Of a DNA stretch of 64,000 bases, positions 55,101 to 64,000 are shown piece after piece. How positions within the stretch are numbered: the stretch's first letter is position 1; each line of letters opens with the position of its first letter. The notes below the pieces were generated by a model, which worked only from the letters and a program-made list of their open reading frames with translations, was not told where the DNA came from and made no database searches. Position numbers and translations under genes: made by a program. Source of the DNA: Alitta virens (taxonomy: Eukaryota > Annelida > Polychaeta > Phyllodocida > Nereididae); assembly GCA_932294295.1 (NCBI GenBank), contig OW028576.1, forward strand, positions 44,122,247 through 44,186,246, in the 5' to 3' direction.

Positions 55101-57314
55101 CAAAAAAACACACCAAATTCACACTTTCATGATGCAATCAAATTGTGCAAATAGCTTGGCAGGAAATGCATTCCTTTCGTCTAACCTCTTGTATTTACAT
55201 TGCTATTAAATTTAAATATTATGTGGACGCCACTTTTCATATTCTTTATATTTAAACAAAATTACAGCCACACCGCATTTATAATGAACACACCTTCCCA
55301 GGTAAGATGCTTGGTCTGATTGACATTGGCGCAAAGTCAGCTAAAGTTGAAATGGCATTGTCCCGACAGCGCCAATGATGAAATTATTTCGTACCAGTAG
55401 AAATAGTAAGGGGGGAGGGAAACTCCCTCATTTTCATAAGCCATGTCAGGGTTAGTTTTGGGTGATAATAGTCTTTTCTGTATTAGAGTAGGTGTACCTA
55501 ATTCCGTGATGGTCCTAGTGACGTGATTACCCCCAACCTAAATGAAAAAACTGCTGGCCAAGGCAATAAAACAAATGTGATGTAATCGATGCATAGTGAT
55601 GCAATGACAGTGAAACATTAAATTTATCAGACATTAATTACTAAAATGTAAATCATACATTGAGAGAAAATCCAGACCAAAACATTGGAAACACAATGGA
55701 AATGGCACCATCACCCATTGTTTAGTATTGTGATGTCATCACTGGGTTTGTTTACATATTGAGTTTTTGATGGCATGAAAAACTAATATTTATATTATTT
55801 ATTGTAAATTAAAACTAAATTGTTGACCAAAAATGGGCATGTAATGGTAAAATATAAAAACAGGAAGGCAGTATTGATATATTTCATTACTTTGAGGTGC
55901 AACTTTGACAGACAGTACACCTTTAACGTCTTACTATGGTTTAACATCCTGTGACCAGGGGGCATCTTGAGCCAACTTAACAAACACCTGGAATTTGCTG
56001 ACAGAGGCTTTAGTTTTCTTCAATAGTGGCACAAACATGGACTGCCAAAGACTTAGAGCAGTCAGCAATTAATTATGGACCATTATTCAGGGAATAATAT
56101 GTTGAGAAATAATCACATTTATCTCAAGGTGTATGTTTTCTTTAGACAGCTATATTAATAAATACCGATTAAATCCGTAACAAAATCTAAATAAATGCCG
56201 GGCCTGACTCCAATGATTGTCTGACTGTTCAGGGCAAGTAAAGGGTTCCTTAGATAAAAATTACATATAAAATAAACTATTTTTTGCTTGAAAATGACCT
56301 AGCCAAAATGAAATAATGCCAGGCCCTGAAATCTACAAAGATGCCTACACACACATTTGCTATATTAAATGTATTTCATATTAAAGACATATTATGTAAT
56401 TAAAGGTTCATAATTCAAATTTCCAAGTCAAGTAAAATCTTTGGTAAGTGATAATTGGAAGAAAATTACATATTTAGAAAATACACTATGTGGCATGTTA
56501 AATTATTCTTATTTATAATTAAAGGTCTGTAACATGTAATATTATGTTTTAAACTAGTTATTTTTGTTGCATTGCCAGGCTCAATAGCCCCAGTGTAAGC
56601 TGGCTCAAGGTGCCCCATATGCAAATTCCATATAAAAAAATAAGTGGTGTGATGTAGGTAAATCAAATTTCAATTGATATGTTTCAGGAATGTTGGAGTG
56701 CAGAGCCAGGGTGAATGCCAACAGGAAGGAAACATCGACTGTTTGTGCCTATTGAATTACGACCCGGTCTGTGGAATTGATGGAACAACGTATGGAAATA
56801 AATGCCAAGCTCAATGCGCGTAAGTGTTGACAAGCGGCCCAGTGTAGCCTATAAGAAAGTAGACGTTTTTTGTTGGCCGTACTGTACTTTGTGTCGCAAA
56901 GAGTATAAAATCACTGAACGTACACCTAAATGTTGACAGATAGCTCAGTCTCATAGAAGATCAGACGTTTATTGTTGGTTTCGCAGTTAATTACAAAAAA
57001 CTGCATTAAGTTTTTTAAATTGAGATAAAATTAATGAAATTACAAGAGGTGGAACGAATTTATGACACAAATATTTCTGGATAAGATAAGATGAGATGAG
57101 ATGAGATGAGAACGATAAGATGAGGTAAGATAAGATGAGATAAATTAAGATAAGATAACATGAGATGAGATAAGATAAGATGAGATAAGATAAGATAATA
57201 TGAGATAAGCTGAGATAGATAATATAAGATGCTTAATTGTGATAAAACTTACTGATAATCCATAATCGTTTAATTTTCAGTCGAGTCGCAGTTCAACGTG
57301 CTGGAGAATGTTAA
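42344..57314 (+). CDS. Secreted multi-Kazal serine protease inhibitor (18 Kazal units)
   Basis: Spliced gene of about 20 coding exons. Exon 1 encodes a signal peptide ([19 protein letters not shown], phase 1). Exon 2 enters in phase 1 and leaves in phase 2; every later internal exon is phase 2-2 and divisible by three. Skipping the decayed exon at 45870, the coding length is 2715 nt, about 904 residues. Each unit has C-x-C-x7-C-x10-C-x3-C with PVCG and TYxNxC, the Kazal core; the sixth cysteine (G-A/E-C) comes from the next exon. The predicted P1 residue (second after Cys2) is Arg in most units, Ser in three, and Ala and Leu in one each. Secreted Kazal proteins block serine proteases outside the cell, often in defence. 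Ten exons (48885-53096) are near-identical tandem copies. No clear AATAAA follows. Confidence 0.85.
43249..43345 (+). CDS. Kazal gene exon 2: Kazal unit 1 (Cys1-Cys5)
   Basis: Encodes [14 protein letters not shown] and [12 protein letters not shown]. It carries five cysteines and no leading GxC, as expected for the first unit. Predicted P1 is Arg. The donor is GTTGGT. Confidence 0.75.
43451..43680. repeat. MITE-like element, family CTTTTCA-GCAGCCAT, copy 2
   Basis: Lies in intron 2. The ends CTCTTTTCATGCAGCAGCCATG and ATGGCTGCCATGTGAAAAGGG are inverted repeats. The middle matches the copies at 28273 and 53707. Confidence 0.75.
43888..44028 (+). CDS. Kazal gene exon 3: unit 2
   Basis: 141 nt, phase 2-2. 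GAC supplies Cys6 of unit 1, then [12 protein letters not shown] and [10 protein letters not shown]. Predicted P1 is Arg. Donor GTAAGT. Confidence 0.8.
44060..44338. repeat. Retroelement 3'-end-like segment in intron 3
   Basis: Ends in GCTGATGAGGCGTTAAACAATAAC followed by (ACTA)n, a tail typical of LINE or SINE ends. No coding part is present. Confidence 0.45.
44530..45520. repeat. Retroelement-derived segments in intron 3
   Basis: Two pieces (near 44535-44635 and 45420-45510) share GCGA--GCATGGCT-GTCTTAGA and TCCTC, then an AATAAA-like end (GGAATAAACGATCTGAATCTG and CAAATAAATTTGTTCTGAG). They look like truncated 3' ends of one LINE family. The stretch between them holds no gene. Confidence 0.4.
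45676..45775. repeat. (GTCT)n / (AGCTGTCT)n microsatellite
   Basis: GTCT repeats pass into AGCTGTCT repeats. Confidence 0.9.
45870..45972 (+). pseudogene. Decayed Kazal exon between exons 3 and 4
   Basis: After the acceptor CTTTCAACAG it reads like the exon at 53991 ([10 protein letters not shown], then GCVCPFVYV), then loses the PVCG to TYSNEC core through an internal deletion and meets a TGA at 45958. A GCTGAGGCAA-GTAAAA end still resembles the old donor. Because neighbouring exons are phase 2-2, skipping it keeps the frame. Confidence 0.65.
46088..46162. repeat. (CTAT)n then (CTTT)n microsatellite
   Basis: Pure tetranucleotide runs; the frame across them is repeat-derived. Confidence 0.9.
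46670..47065. repeat. Dispersed repeat, copy 2 (pair with 38100-38620)
   Basis: Same ordered words as the other copy, directly before Kazal exon 4. Confidence 0.65.
47122..47256 (+). CDS. Kazal gene exon 4: unit 3
   Basis: 135 nt. GEC supplies Cys6 of the previous unit, then [12 protein letters not shown] and [10 protein letters not shown]. Predicted P1 is Ser. This is the shorter, Asn/Gln-rich exon type. Confidence 0.8.
47398..47624. repeat. Fold-back MITE, family CTACATGGCCA, copy 2
   Basis: Starts CTACATGGCCATATGTGCCACGTGCG and ends CACAATTGGCCATGTAG. It is longer than the copy at 39733 because of an inner insert. Confidence 0.75.
47806..47955 (+). CDS. Kazal gene exon 5: unit 4
   Basis: 150 nt. 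GAC supplies Cys6, a Pro/Asn/Gln linker follows, then [12 protein letters not shown] and [10 protein letters not shown]. Predicted P1 is Arg. It is the closest non-array relative of the tandem exons. Confidence 0.8.
47998..48200. repeat. MITE-like element, family CAATGGGGAGAAAAAG
   Basis: CAATGGGGAGAAAAAG near the left end is mirrored by CTTTTTCTCCCCATTG at the right, about 200 bp apart, in intron 5. Confidence 0.65.
48535..48669 (+). CDS. Kazal gene exon 6: unit 5
   Basis: 135 nt. A GQC triplet supplies Cys6, then [12 protein letters not shown] and [10 protein letters not shown]. Predicted P1 is Ser. Confidence 0.8.
48885..49040 (+). CDS. Kazal gene exon 7: unit 6, founder-like copy of the array
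   Basis: 156 nt. Differs from the following copies in its first third ([10 protein letters not shown] against TTDG-CPQSQ), but is otherwise the same: [13 protein letters not shown] and [10 protein letters not shown]. Predicted P1 is Arg. Confidence 0.85.
49316..53096 (+). repeat. Tandem array of nine near-identical Kazal exons (units 7-15)
   Basis: Coding exons, each 156 nt: 49316-49471, 49777-49932, 50208-50363, 50669-50824, 51100-51255, 51560-51715, 52021-52176, 52481-52636, 52941-53096. All encode [19 protein letters not shown] and keep phase 2-2 with AG/GTAAGT borders. Introns are as alike as exons. Spacing from exon 7 onwards is 431, 461, 431, 461, 431, 460, 461, 460, 460; the difference is one 30-bp block (TGATAGAAATGCCAATGA...). 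The last four copies end in EAGC instead of EARC. This points to recent duplication or gene conversion. Confidence 0.9.
53434..53568 (+). CDS. Kazal gene exon 17: unit 16
   Basis: 135 nt. GAC supplies Cys6 of the last array unit, then [12 protein letters not shown] and [10 protein letters not shown]. Predicted P1 is Ala. Confidence 0.8.
53707..53927. repeat. MITE-like element, family CTTTTCA-GCAGCCAT, copy 3
   Basis: Matches the copies at 28273 and 43451 in order and orientation, with more changes. Confidence 0.65.
53991..54131 (+). CDS. Kazal gene exon 18: unit 17
   Basis: 141 nt. GEC supplies Cys6, then an acidic linker ([10 protein letters not shown]), [12 protein letters not shown] and [10 protein letters not shown]. 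Predicted P1 is Ser. The decayed exon at 45870 is most like this one. Confidence 0.8.
54207..54870. repeat. GATCAGCCAA minisatellite in intron 18
   Basis: Units of about 24-30 bp (GATCAGCCAATCAGATCATCT-type) recur about 24 times. Most unit lengths are multiples of three, so a 159-codon frame stays open; it has low complexity and no exon signals. Confidence 0.85.
54871..56687. other. Intron 18, remainder
   Basis: About 1.8 kb of AT-rich DNA. No exon, RNA gene or named repeat is recognised. A stretch near 55320-55370 (GACATTGGCGCAAAGTC...GGCATTGTCCCGACAGCGCCAATG) resembles MITE-type inverted ends. Confidence 0.4.
56688..56819 (+). CDS. Kazal gene exon 19: unit 18
   Basis: 132 nt. GEC supplies Cys6, then [12 protein letters not shown] and [10 protein letters not shown]. 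Predicted P1 is Leu, unlike all other units. Confidence 0.8.
57065..57232. repeat. (GATAA/GATGA)n microsatellite
   Basis: GATAAGATGAGAT-type words run to about 57230 in the last intron. Confidence 0.85.
57281..57314 (+). CDS. Kazal gene exon 20: final cysteine and stop
   Basis: Eleven codons after TTTAATTTTCAG, ending GEC-TAA. It supplies only Cys6 of the last unit, which confirms that introns cut each domain between Cys5 and Cys6. Confidence 0.8.
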
Positions 57315-57570
57315 TGACTTTGGCTGGAAATCATTTTAAAATCGACATGAACCCAATTGAATACACATATTGAATTGTATTGAAACCAAAATGAAATTCA
57401 ATGGAATTTTCACAATTTGGGAAAATGGAGGAGATGAAATGATTGATCAAAGATAAACACAAGTTTTCAAAACCATTATGAAATTCGTTTTTTTTTATTT
57501 AATTTCATTTATTATATATGACAGACATACAAATAGCACACTTTTATTTAAACTCCATGACAGCATTATG
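57315..57570. other. 3' flank of the Kazal gene
   Basis: AT-rich. No canonical AATAAA is close to the stop; the nearest variant is AGATAAA near 57453. Confidence 0.4.
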
Positions 57571-57594
57571 ACCAGTTAGGACAAAGGTGAAGTA

Positions 57595-58270
57595 GTAATG
57601 CTCGTTCTTATAGCTGCGTTTGATACAATTGACCATGAAATTCTTCTCGAACGATTGAACAAAAAGTATGACATCAGAGGCACAGCTCTAAGATGGTTCA
57701 CCTCTTACCTATCCAGCAGAACACAATCAGTAGCGACTAATGAGAAAGAATCTTCTAAACTCTTGAAGCATGGTGTGCCACAAGGCTCCAAATTGTGTCC
57801 AATATTGTTCAACTCGTTTATTGTTCTCTTGATCAAAATTGCAGTCAAATATGAGGCCATAACGAAATTCTTGCTAGACAACAAGCTGTGCAAAAACAGT
57901 GAAAATACAGGAGTTATTGCTGATCGGTAGCCCAACACAACTGAGTAAAATGAAAATTGATTAAATTCAAGTTCAAGATGCTACTATCAAATAGATTATT
58001 ACATATGCAAAAAGGCATTCCTGAACATTAATAAGATCTTAATGATAAGAAAGAGTTTGAATAAAAAAGACACCAAAACTGCTGTGAATGCTCTAGTAAC
58101 ACCTCATCTGGACTATGGAAATGCTCTCTTGTATGGTATAAATGGGAAACACAAGTAGCCCAGCACTCAGCAGCTTGATTGATAGACACTGAGGAAACAT
58201 GATCGAATGACTCACATCAGGAAAGAACTTCACCGGCTGCCAATTAGAGCCATTATATAAAATCTGTTAC
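57595..58270 (+). pseudogene. LINE reverse transcriptase fragment
   Basis: Plus strand. AAFDTIDHEILLERL, then TSYLSSRTQSV and HGVPQGSKLCPILF are non-LTR reverse transcriptase motifs. The YADD block is missing. A later frame carries ALVTPHLDYGNALLYGI and then HRLPIRA-type text near 58230. Stops and a deletion show it is dead. Its sequence differs from the LINE at 29276. Confidence 0.75.
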
Positions 58271-58379
58271 CCACACAGTGACATGTATACCGCAACATGC
58301 ACATTATACCTTTGAATAATCTATCTTACTTTGGACATTGAATGGTATATCAGAAAAGATAGAAATATTGTCTGATAAA

Positions 58380-58430
58380 TGATATATATATATATATATG
58401 TCAGATCAGTGAAGTTGGCTACCCGAACCT
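58380..58430. other. (TA)n run before the satellite
   Basis: Short ATATAT run joining the LINE fragment to the GCTACC-rich edge of the satellite. Confidence 0.5.
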
Positions 58431-61400
58431 AGCTACCTGACAGCTACCCGGCAGCTACCTGAAGGTGTAAAGTTAGCTACCCGAACCCAGCTACCTGACA
58501 GCTACCTGGCAGCTACCCAAACTTTCCATGTATATAACTCAAAAACAGTTGAGTGTAATTTTTCCGTTTTTGCTCCAAAAGATACTTAGGGCAAAGGTTT
58601 ACGTTCTAGAATTTTTTCGGAATTTTCCGAGCACGTCGAAGATGTGATAAATCAAAATAATTGAAAAAATGATGTTTTTTACCGTAACGCAAACGGTAGC
58701 TTTTTGGAGTGTCCGGTTGAGAAAGCGCCAGTAGAAAACAAAAATTAACTTTTGTGTCTAACTTTTAGCATAGACAAAACTAGTCTTTGCAACCCTTAAA
58801 GGGGTCAAATTCATTAGTACTTTCGGGTAGCTGCCAGGTAGCTGGAATTTGGCTCGCCTCTTTTTTGCCACCCTCTCGTAAACGGTTTCACGGATCTTTA
58901 CCGTTTTTGACACAAAGATACATTTGGCGAAGGTCTACATTTTAGAATATTTCCAGAATTTTCCAAAGGGTTACGGCTCTGAAATATCAAAAAAACTCAA
59001 AAACAACCTCTTTTGCCGTAGCTGCGATTGTAAATTTACCGGTTGACCGGTTAGGACAGTACCGGTAAAAAACAAAAATTAACTTTTGTATCTAACTTTT
59101 GCAATATGTAAAACTGACCTGTGCACCCGTTAAGTGGGTGTAATTAGGCCTTAGATTCGGGTAGCTGCCAGGTAGCTAGCTTCGCTATCGCATATTCCTC
59201 AAAAACGGTCAAACGTGATTTTTCCGTTTTTGCGCCAAAAGATACTTAGGGCAAAGGTTTACGTTCTAGAATTTTTTCGGAATTTTCCGAGCACGTCGAA
59301 GATGTGATAAATCAAAATAATTGAAAAAATGACGTTTTTTACCGTAACGCAAACGGTAGCTTTTTGGAGTGTCCGGTTGAGAAAGCGCCGGTAGAAAACA
59401 AAAATTAACTTTTGTGTCTAACTTTGAGCATAGACAAAACTAGTCTTTGCAACCCTTAAAGGGGTCAAATTCATTAGTACTTTCGGGTAGCTGCCAGGTA
59501 GCTGGAATTTGGCTCGCCTCTTTTTTGCCACCCTCTCGTAAACGGTTTCACGGATCTTTACCGTTTTTGACACAAAGATACATTTGGCAAAGGTCTACAT
59601 TTTAGAATATTTCCAGAATTTTCCAAAGGGTTACGGCTCTGAAATATCAAAAAAAACTCAAAAACAACCTCTTTTGCCGTAGCTGCGATTGTAAATTTAC
59701 CGGTTGACCGGTTAGGACAGTACCGGTAAAAAACAAAAATTAACTTTTGTATCTAACTTTTGCAATATGTAAAACTGACCTGTGCACCCGTTAAGTGGGT
59801 GTAATTAGGCCTTAGATTCGGGTAGCTGCCAGGTAGCTAGCTTCGCTATCGCATATTCCTCGAAAACGGTCAAACGTGATTTTTCCGTTTTTGCGCCAAA
59901 AGATACTTAGGGCAAAGGTTTACGTTCTAGAATTTTTTCGGAATTTTCCGAGCACGTCGAAGATGTGATATATTAAAATAATTGAAAAAATGACGTTTTT
60001 TACCGTAACGCAAACGGTAGCTTTTTGGAGTGTCCGGTTGAGAAAGCGCCGATAGAAAACAAAAATTAACTTTTGTGTCTAACTTTTAGCATAGACAAAA
60101 CTAGTCTTTGCAACCCTTAAAGGGGTCAAATTCATTAGTACTTTCGGGTAGCTGCCAGGTAGCTGGAATTTGGCTCGCCTCTTTTTTGCCACCCTCTCGT
60201 AAACGGTTTCACGGATCTTTACCGTTTTTGACACAAAGATACATTTGGCAAAGGTCTACATTTTAGAATATTTCCAGAATTTTCCAAAGGGTTACGGCTC
60301 TGAAATATCAAAAAAAACTCAAAAACAACCTCTTTTGCCGTAGCTGCGATTGTAAATTTACCGGTTGACCGGTTAGGACAGTACCGGTAAAAAACAAAAA
60401 TTAACTTTTGTATCTAACTTTTGCAATATGTAAAACTGACCTGTGCACCCGTTAAGTGGGTGTAATTAGGCCTTAGATTCGGGTAGCTGCCAGGTAGCTA
60501 GCTTCGCTATCGCATATTCCTCGAAAACGGTCAAACGTGATTTTTCCGTTTTTGCGCCAAAAGATACTTAGGGCAAAGGTTTACGTTCTAGAATTTTTTC
60601 GGAATTTTCCGAGCACGTCGAAGATGTGATATATTAAAATAATTGAAAAAATGACGTTTTTTACCGTAACGCAAACGGTAGCTTTTTGGAGTGTCCGGTT
60701 GAGAAAGCGCCGATAGAAAACAAAAATTAACTTTTGTGTCTAACTTTTAGCATAGACAAAACTAGTCTTTGCAACCCTTAAAGGGGTCAAATTCATTAGT
60801 ACTTTCGGGTAGCTGCCAGGTAGCTGGAATTTGGCTCGCCTCTTTTTTGCCACCCTCTCGTAAACGGTTTCACGGATCTTTACCGTTTTTAACACAAAGA
60901 TACATTTGGCAAAGGTCTACATTTTAGAATTTTTCCAGAATTTTCCAAAGGGTTACGGCTCTGAAATATCAAAAAAACTCAAAAACAACCTCTTTTGCCG
61001 TAGCTGCGATTGTAAATTTACCGGTTGACCGGTTAGGACAGTACCGGTAAAAAACAAAAATTAACTTTTGTATCTAACTTTTGCAATATGTAAAACTGAC
61101 CTGTGCACCCGTTAAGTGGGTGTAATTAGGCCTTAGATTCGGGTAGCTGCCAGGTAGCTAGCTTCGCTATCGCATATTCCTCGAAAACGGTCAAACGTGA
61201 TTTTTCCGTTTTTGCGCCAAAAGATACTTAGGGCAAAGGTTTACGTTCTAGAATTTTTTCTTAATTTTCCGAGCACGTCGAAGATGTGATATATCAAAAT
61301 AATTGAAAAAATGACGTTTTTTACCGTAACGCAAACGGTAGCTTTTTGGAGTGTCCGGTTGAGAAAGCGCCGGTAGAAAACAAAAATTAACTTTTGTGTC

Positions 61401-62085
61401 TAACTTTTAGCATAGACAAAACTAGTCTTTGCAACCCTTAAAGGGGTCAAATTCATTAGTACTTTCGGGTAGCTGCCAGGTAGCTGGAATTTGGATCGCC
61501 TCTTTTTTGCCACCCTCTCGTAAACGGTTTCACGGATCTTTACCGTTTTTGACACAAAGATACATTTGGCAAAGGTCTACATTTTAGAATATTTCCAGAA
61601 TTTTCCAAAGGGTTACGGCTCTGAAATATCAAAAAAACTCAAAAACAACCTCTTTTGCCGTAGCTGCGATTGTAAATTTACCGGTTGACCGGTTAGGACA
61701 GTACCGGTAAAAAACAAAAATTAACTTTTGTATCTAACTTTTGCAATATGTAAAACTGACCTGTGCACCCGTTAAGTGGGTGTAATTAGACCTTAGATTC
61801 GGGTAGCTGCCAGGTAGCTAGCTTCGCTATCGCATATTCCTCGAAAACGGTCAAACGTGATTTTTCCGTTTTTACGCCAAAAGATACTTAGGGCAAAGGT
61901 TTACGTTCTAGAATTTTTTCGGAATTTTCCGAGCACGTCGAAGATGTGATATATCAGAATAATTGAAAAAATGACTTTTTTTACCGTAACGCAAACGGTA
62001 GCTTTTTGGAGTGTCCGGTTGAGAAAGCGCCGGTACAAAACAAAAATTAACTTTTGTGTCTAACTTGTAGCGTACACAGAACTGC
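58431..62085. repeat. 660-bp dimeric satellite, about 5.4 copies
   Basis: Landmark GGTAGCTAGCTTCGCTATCG recurs near 59171, 59831, 60491, 61151 and 61811, a 660-bp period. Within each unit two halves of about 330 bp are related (TTTTTCCGTTTTTGCGCCAAAAGATAC and TTTACCGTTTTTGACACAAAGATAC). Each half ends near GGTAGCTGCCAGGTAGCT. The left edge is a run of GCTACCYGRC words. Copies are almost identical. No coding frame of note is present. Confidence 0.9.
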
Positions 62086-62740
62086 TCCACTCTCTTTCAT
62101 ATTCATACTCTGGTTAATATATTTTTTCCTACATCTTGATGCATTGTGTAGTTCTGCAGTCACTGTAAGTAAAGGTTTTATGACAGCTATTTTCACAGAT
62201 CTAAATCTAAACAATTTTTATCATTTTAAGCATAGTCTGATTGATGAAAGTAAAAAGTTATAGATAGATAGCATTTCCCGCCTTTTTCGGAGGGCTGCAT
62301 CTTGTGGCTAGAACCTCTTCTGATGATTCAAGTCAATGTGATTGGCAAATAATGCCAGCGTAGGATAAAATTACAGCCCAAAAACATTAAGAAGCTGTCG
62401 CACAGCTATGTTCGCCTACGTACTAAGCCACAATGCGATACTCCCCCGGTAACTTTTGCTTTCATCTGGAAACCAAAATGTTGACAAAGACATCATGGAC
62501 ATCACAAACTGAGAACAAAAGTTCTTTCCCCCTTTCATACAATAATTCATACTCAATTTATACCCATAGACTCATTTAATCTTTAAGAGTATTTGTCCAT
62601 TTTGTGAAAGTCATTAGAATTACAACACAGAGGAAAACAAATCCAAACAATTAGGATATTTTTATGCTTTTTGTGAAGCAATCTACATAGGTGAGTATGA
62701 AGATTCAAGGATCCCGAGCAGAGACAGTTACAAATGCTGC
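62086..62740. other. Non-coding host DNA
   Basis: No recognised gene, RNA or clear repeat. Confidence 0.4.
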
Positions 62741-62860
62741 ATTTGCATTGCATTTTAAATGCATATGCACTTGCAAACATTTGCACTTACATTTGCATTT
62801 TTTAAACTGAATATTTACATTTGCATTTGATTTTAAAACATTTGCATTTTTTCAAATGTC
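62741..62860. repeat. TTTGCA-rich low-complexity repeat
   Basis: Words such as ATTTGCATTT and CATTTGCACTT recur about ten times. Confidence 0.7.
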
Positions 62861-63335
62861 TTTCTAAATGCTAGTTTAGGTAAGACTTGAAAATAAGCAC
62901 ATACTAATATTGTAAGTTATAATTAATTACTTGTAATATAACTTACACAGATTTAAAACTTCACACAGTAGATAGTTCATTACAAATTGATAAACAATTA
63001 TTAGCTAAAAAGTCTTCACAAAAGAATGAAAAAGTGGCATTTATTGTATAGGTTAATGTTGCTCAAATTGTCAATTACTCAATCAATAAGAGTTGTATAT
63101 ACATCATGTTTCTTATATTATTATCTGCTATTAAAGTGTGCATTGAAACACTTTGAGGTATTTTTAGTACACATCATATTTACCCCATGGTGTCTTGTGT
63201 TACCTATTTGATAAGCTGTCCAATGTATTGATGATCTCTTTTCTAATATCATTTATCTTATCTCATTTTAAATGATGCATTTTATCAGATTTTTACGGTG
63301 GCTGGGATAGGACATGCACTTTTTATTTTTTATTT
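62861..63335. other. Non-coding host DNA
   Basis: AT-rich with only short frames; nothing recognised. Confidence 0.4.
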
Positions 63336-63450
63336 CGTTCTCACGAAATAGTATTCATGCAGGATTTCGTTATAACGACATAGTATTTCGTTATAATGAA
63401 TTACTAATTTGTTCAAACGAAATACTTATTTTGTTTGGACGAAATATTAG
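63336..63450. repeat. TTTCGTT/AACGAAA palindrome cluster
   Basis: Several ATTTCGTTATAACG and CGAAATA words, in both orientations, within about 110 bp. Possibly a decayed fold-back element. Confidence 0.55.
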
Positions 63451-64000
63451 TCCCTACAAGATCCTTACAAGATCCAAGAAGTGCTGACACTGGTTTTCCA
63501 GTGAACCCATCAAAGTTACCTTCTTTTTAACAGAATAAGACACAAGAAAAATGCACACTGTTAATTTAGAAATGGCTTGGAGAAATTAGACCAGGAGAGG
63601 ACACTGGGGTACATCAAAGGTAGAATTAGGCCCCCCCCCCTCCTCCCAACCCCCTCCAAACATTTCCAACCCCACCCCTGCAGTTTCGTTAAGTGCATTT
63701 GATTGAAAACCTATTTCTGGTCATGCTCTTCTGTTGTGATACTGATGCCTATCTGTCTGTCTATCTATCTATCTGGGTTGTAGATAAATTAGGTTATCCC
63801 CTACTGAAGAGAAAGGGTGTAGCCACATAGGGGGGGGGGGCGATATGGGGTCAGATCCCCCACACCCCCACCCCAAGGCCCTTTAGAAGTTGGAATGAAA
63901 AATTTGAGAATTTCACCTCTGCGGTATGTTAAGCCAAAATTATATACTATTTAATGTTATTATTTAGTTAGTGTGAACTTAAATAGTGTTATAAGTTTCT
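63451..64000. other. Non-coding host DNA with G/C tracts and a short (CTAT)n run
   Basis: Homopolymer C and G runs near 63630 and 63830 and a (CTGT)/(CTAT) run near 63750. No gene is recognised. Confidence 0.45.

Overview
The window is eukaryotic: it has spliced genes with canonical donors and acceptors, AATAAA poly(A) signals, LINE, SINE and MITE-like repeats, and satellites. The repeat content (including a LINE ORF1 that carries a NADAR domain), the tandem Kazal inhibitor gene and the AT-rich base composition suggest an aquatic invertebrate, most likely a mollusc or related lophotrochozoan. This placement is inferred, because no marker gene fixes the species.

Region 1 (454-19025) is a nearly complete Polinton/Maverick (adintovirus-like) element. 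A perfect 6-bp target-site duplication, AAAGTC, lies at 448-453 and 19026-19031, and imperfect inverted termini open with ACTACTGTA. The right two thirds is a dense minus-strand block: protein-primed DNA polymerase B (one in-frame TGA, otherwise open), a small membrane protein, a DDE integrase with chromodomain, the penton-like minor capsid protein, a basic core-like protein, the hexon-like major capsid protein, the A32/FtsK packaging ATPase and two small conserved Polinton proteins. Several neighbours overlap at stop/start junctions. The left third is accessory: two paralogous RING-like zinc proteins on opposite strands, a PC4-like protein, an orphan 117-aa protein, and a five-exon gene for a type I membrane protein whose exon phases all agree. 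I did not find the usual adenain-like cysteine protease.

Region 2 (19032-41700) is repeat-rich host DNA. It holds a two-exon gene for a small secreted six-cysteine protein (23267-28741, with a satellite in its intron), a 53-bp perfect inverted repeat, a 110-bp tandem array with a pol III B-box-like motif, tRNA-type SINE copies, several MITE-like families, a broken Jockey/CR1-type LINE ORF2, a broken LINE ORF1 (RRM plus NADAR), microsatellites and the last exon of a membrane protein.

Region 3 (41700-57320) is one large gene for a secreted multi-Kazal serine protease inhibitor. It has a signal-peptide exon, 18 Kazal units and a short last exon, about 904 residues when the one decayed exon is skipped. 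Internal introns are phase 2 and cut each domain between its fifth and sixth cysteine, so each exon carries the last cysteine of one domain and the first five of the next. Ten exons are near-identical copies in a tandem array with 431/461-bp spacing.

Region 4 (57320-64000) holds a LINE reverse transcriptase fragment, a 660-bp dimeric satellite (about 5.4 copies) and low-complexity DNA. No gene is recognised there.
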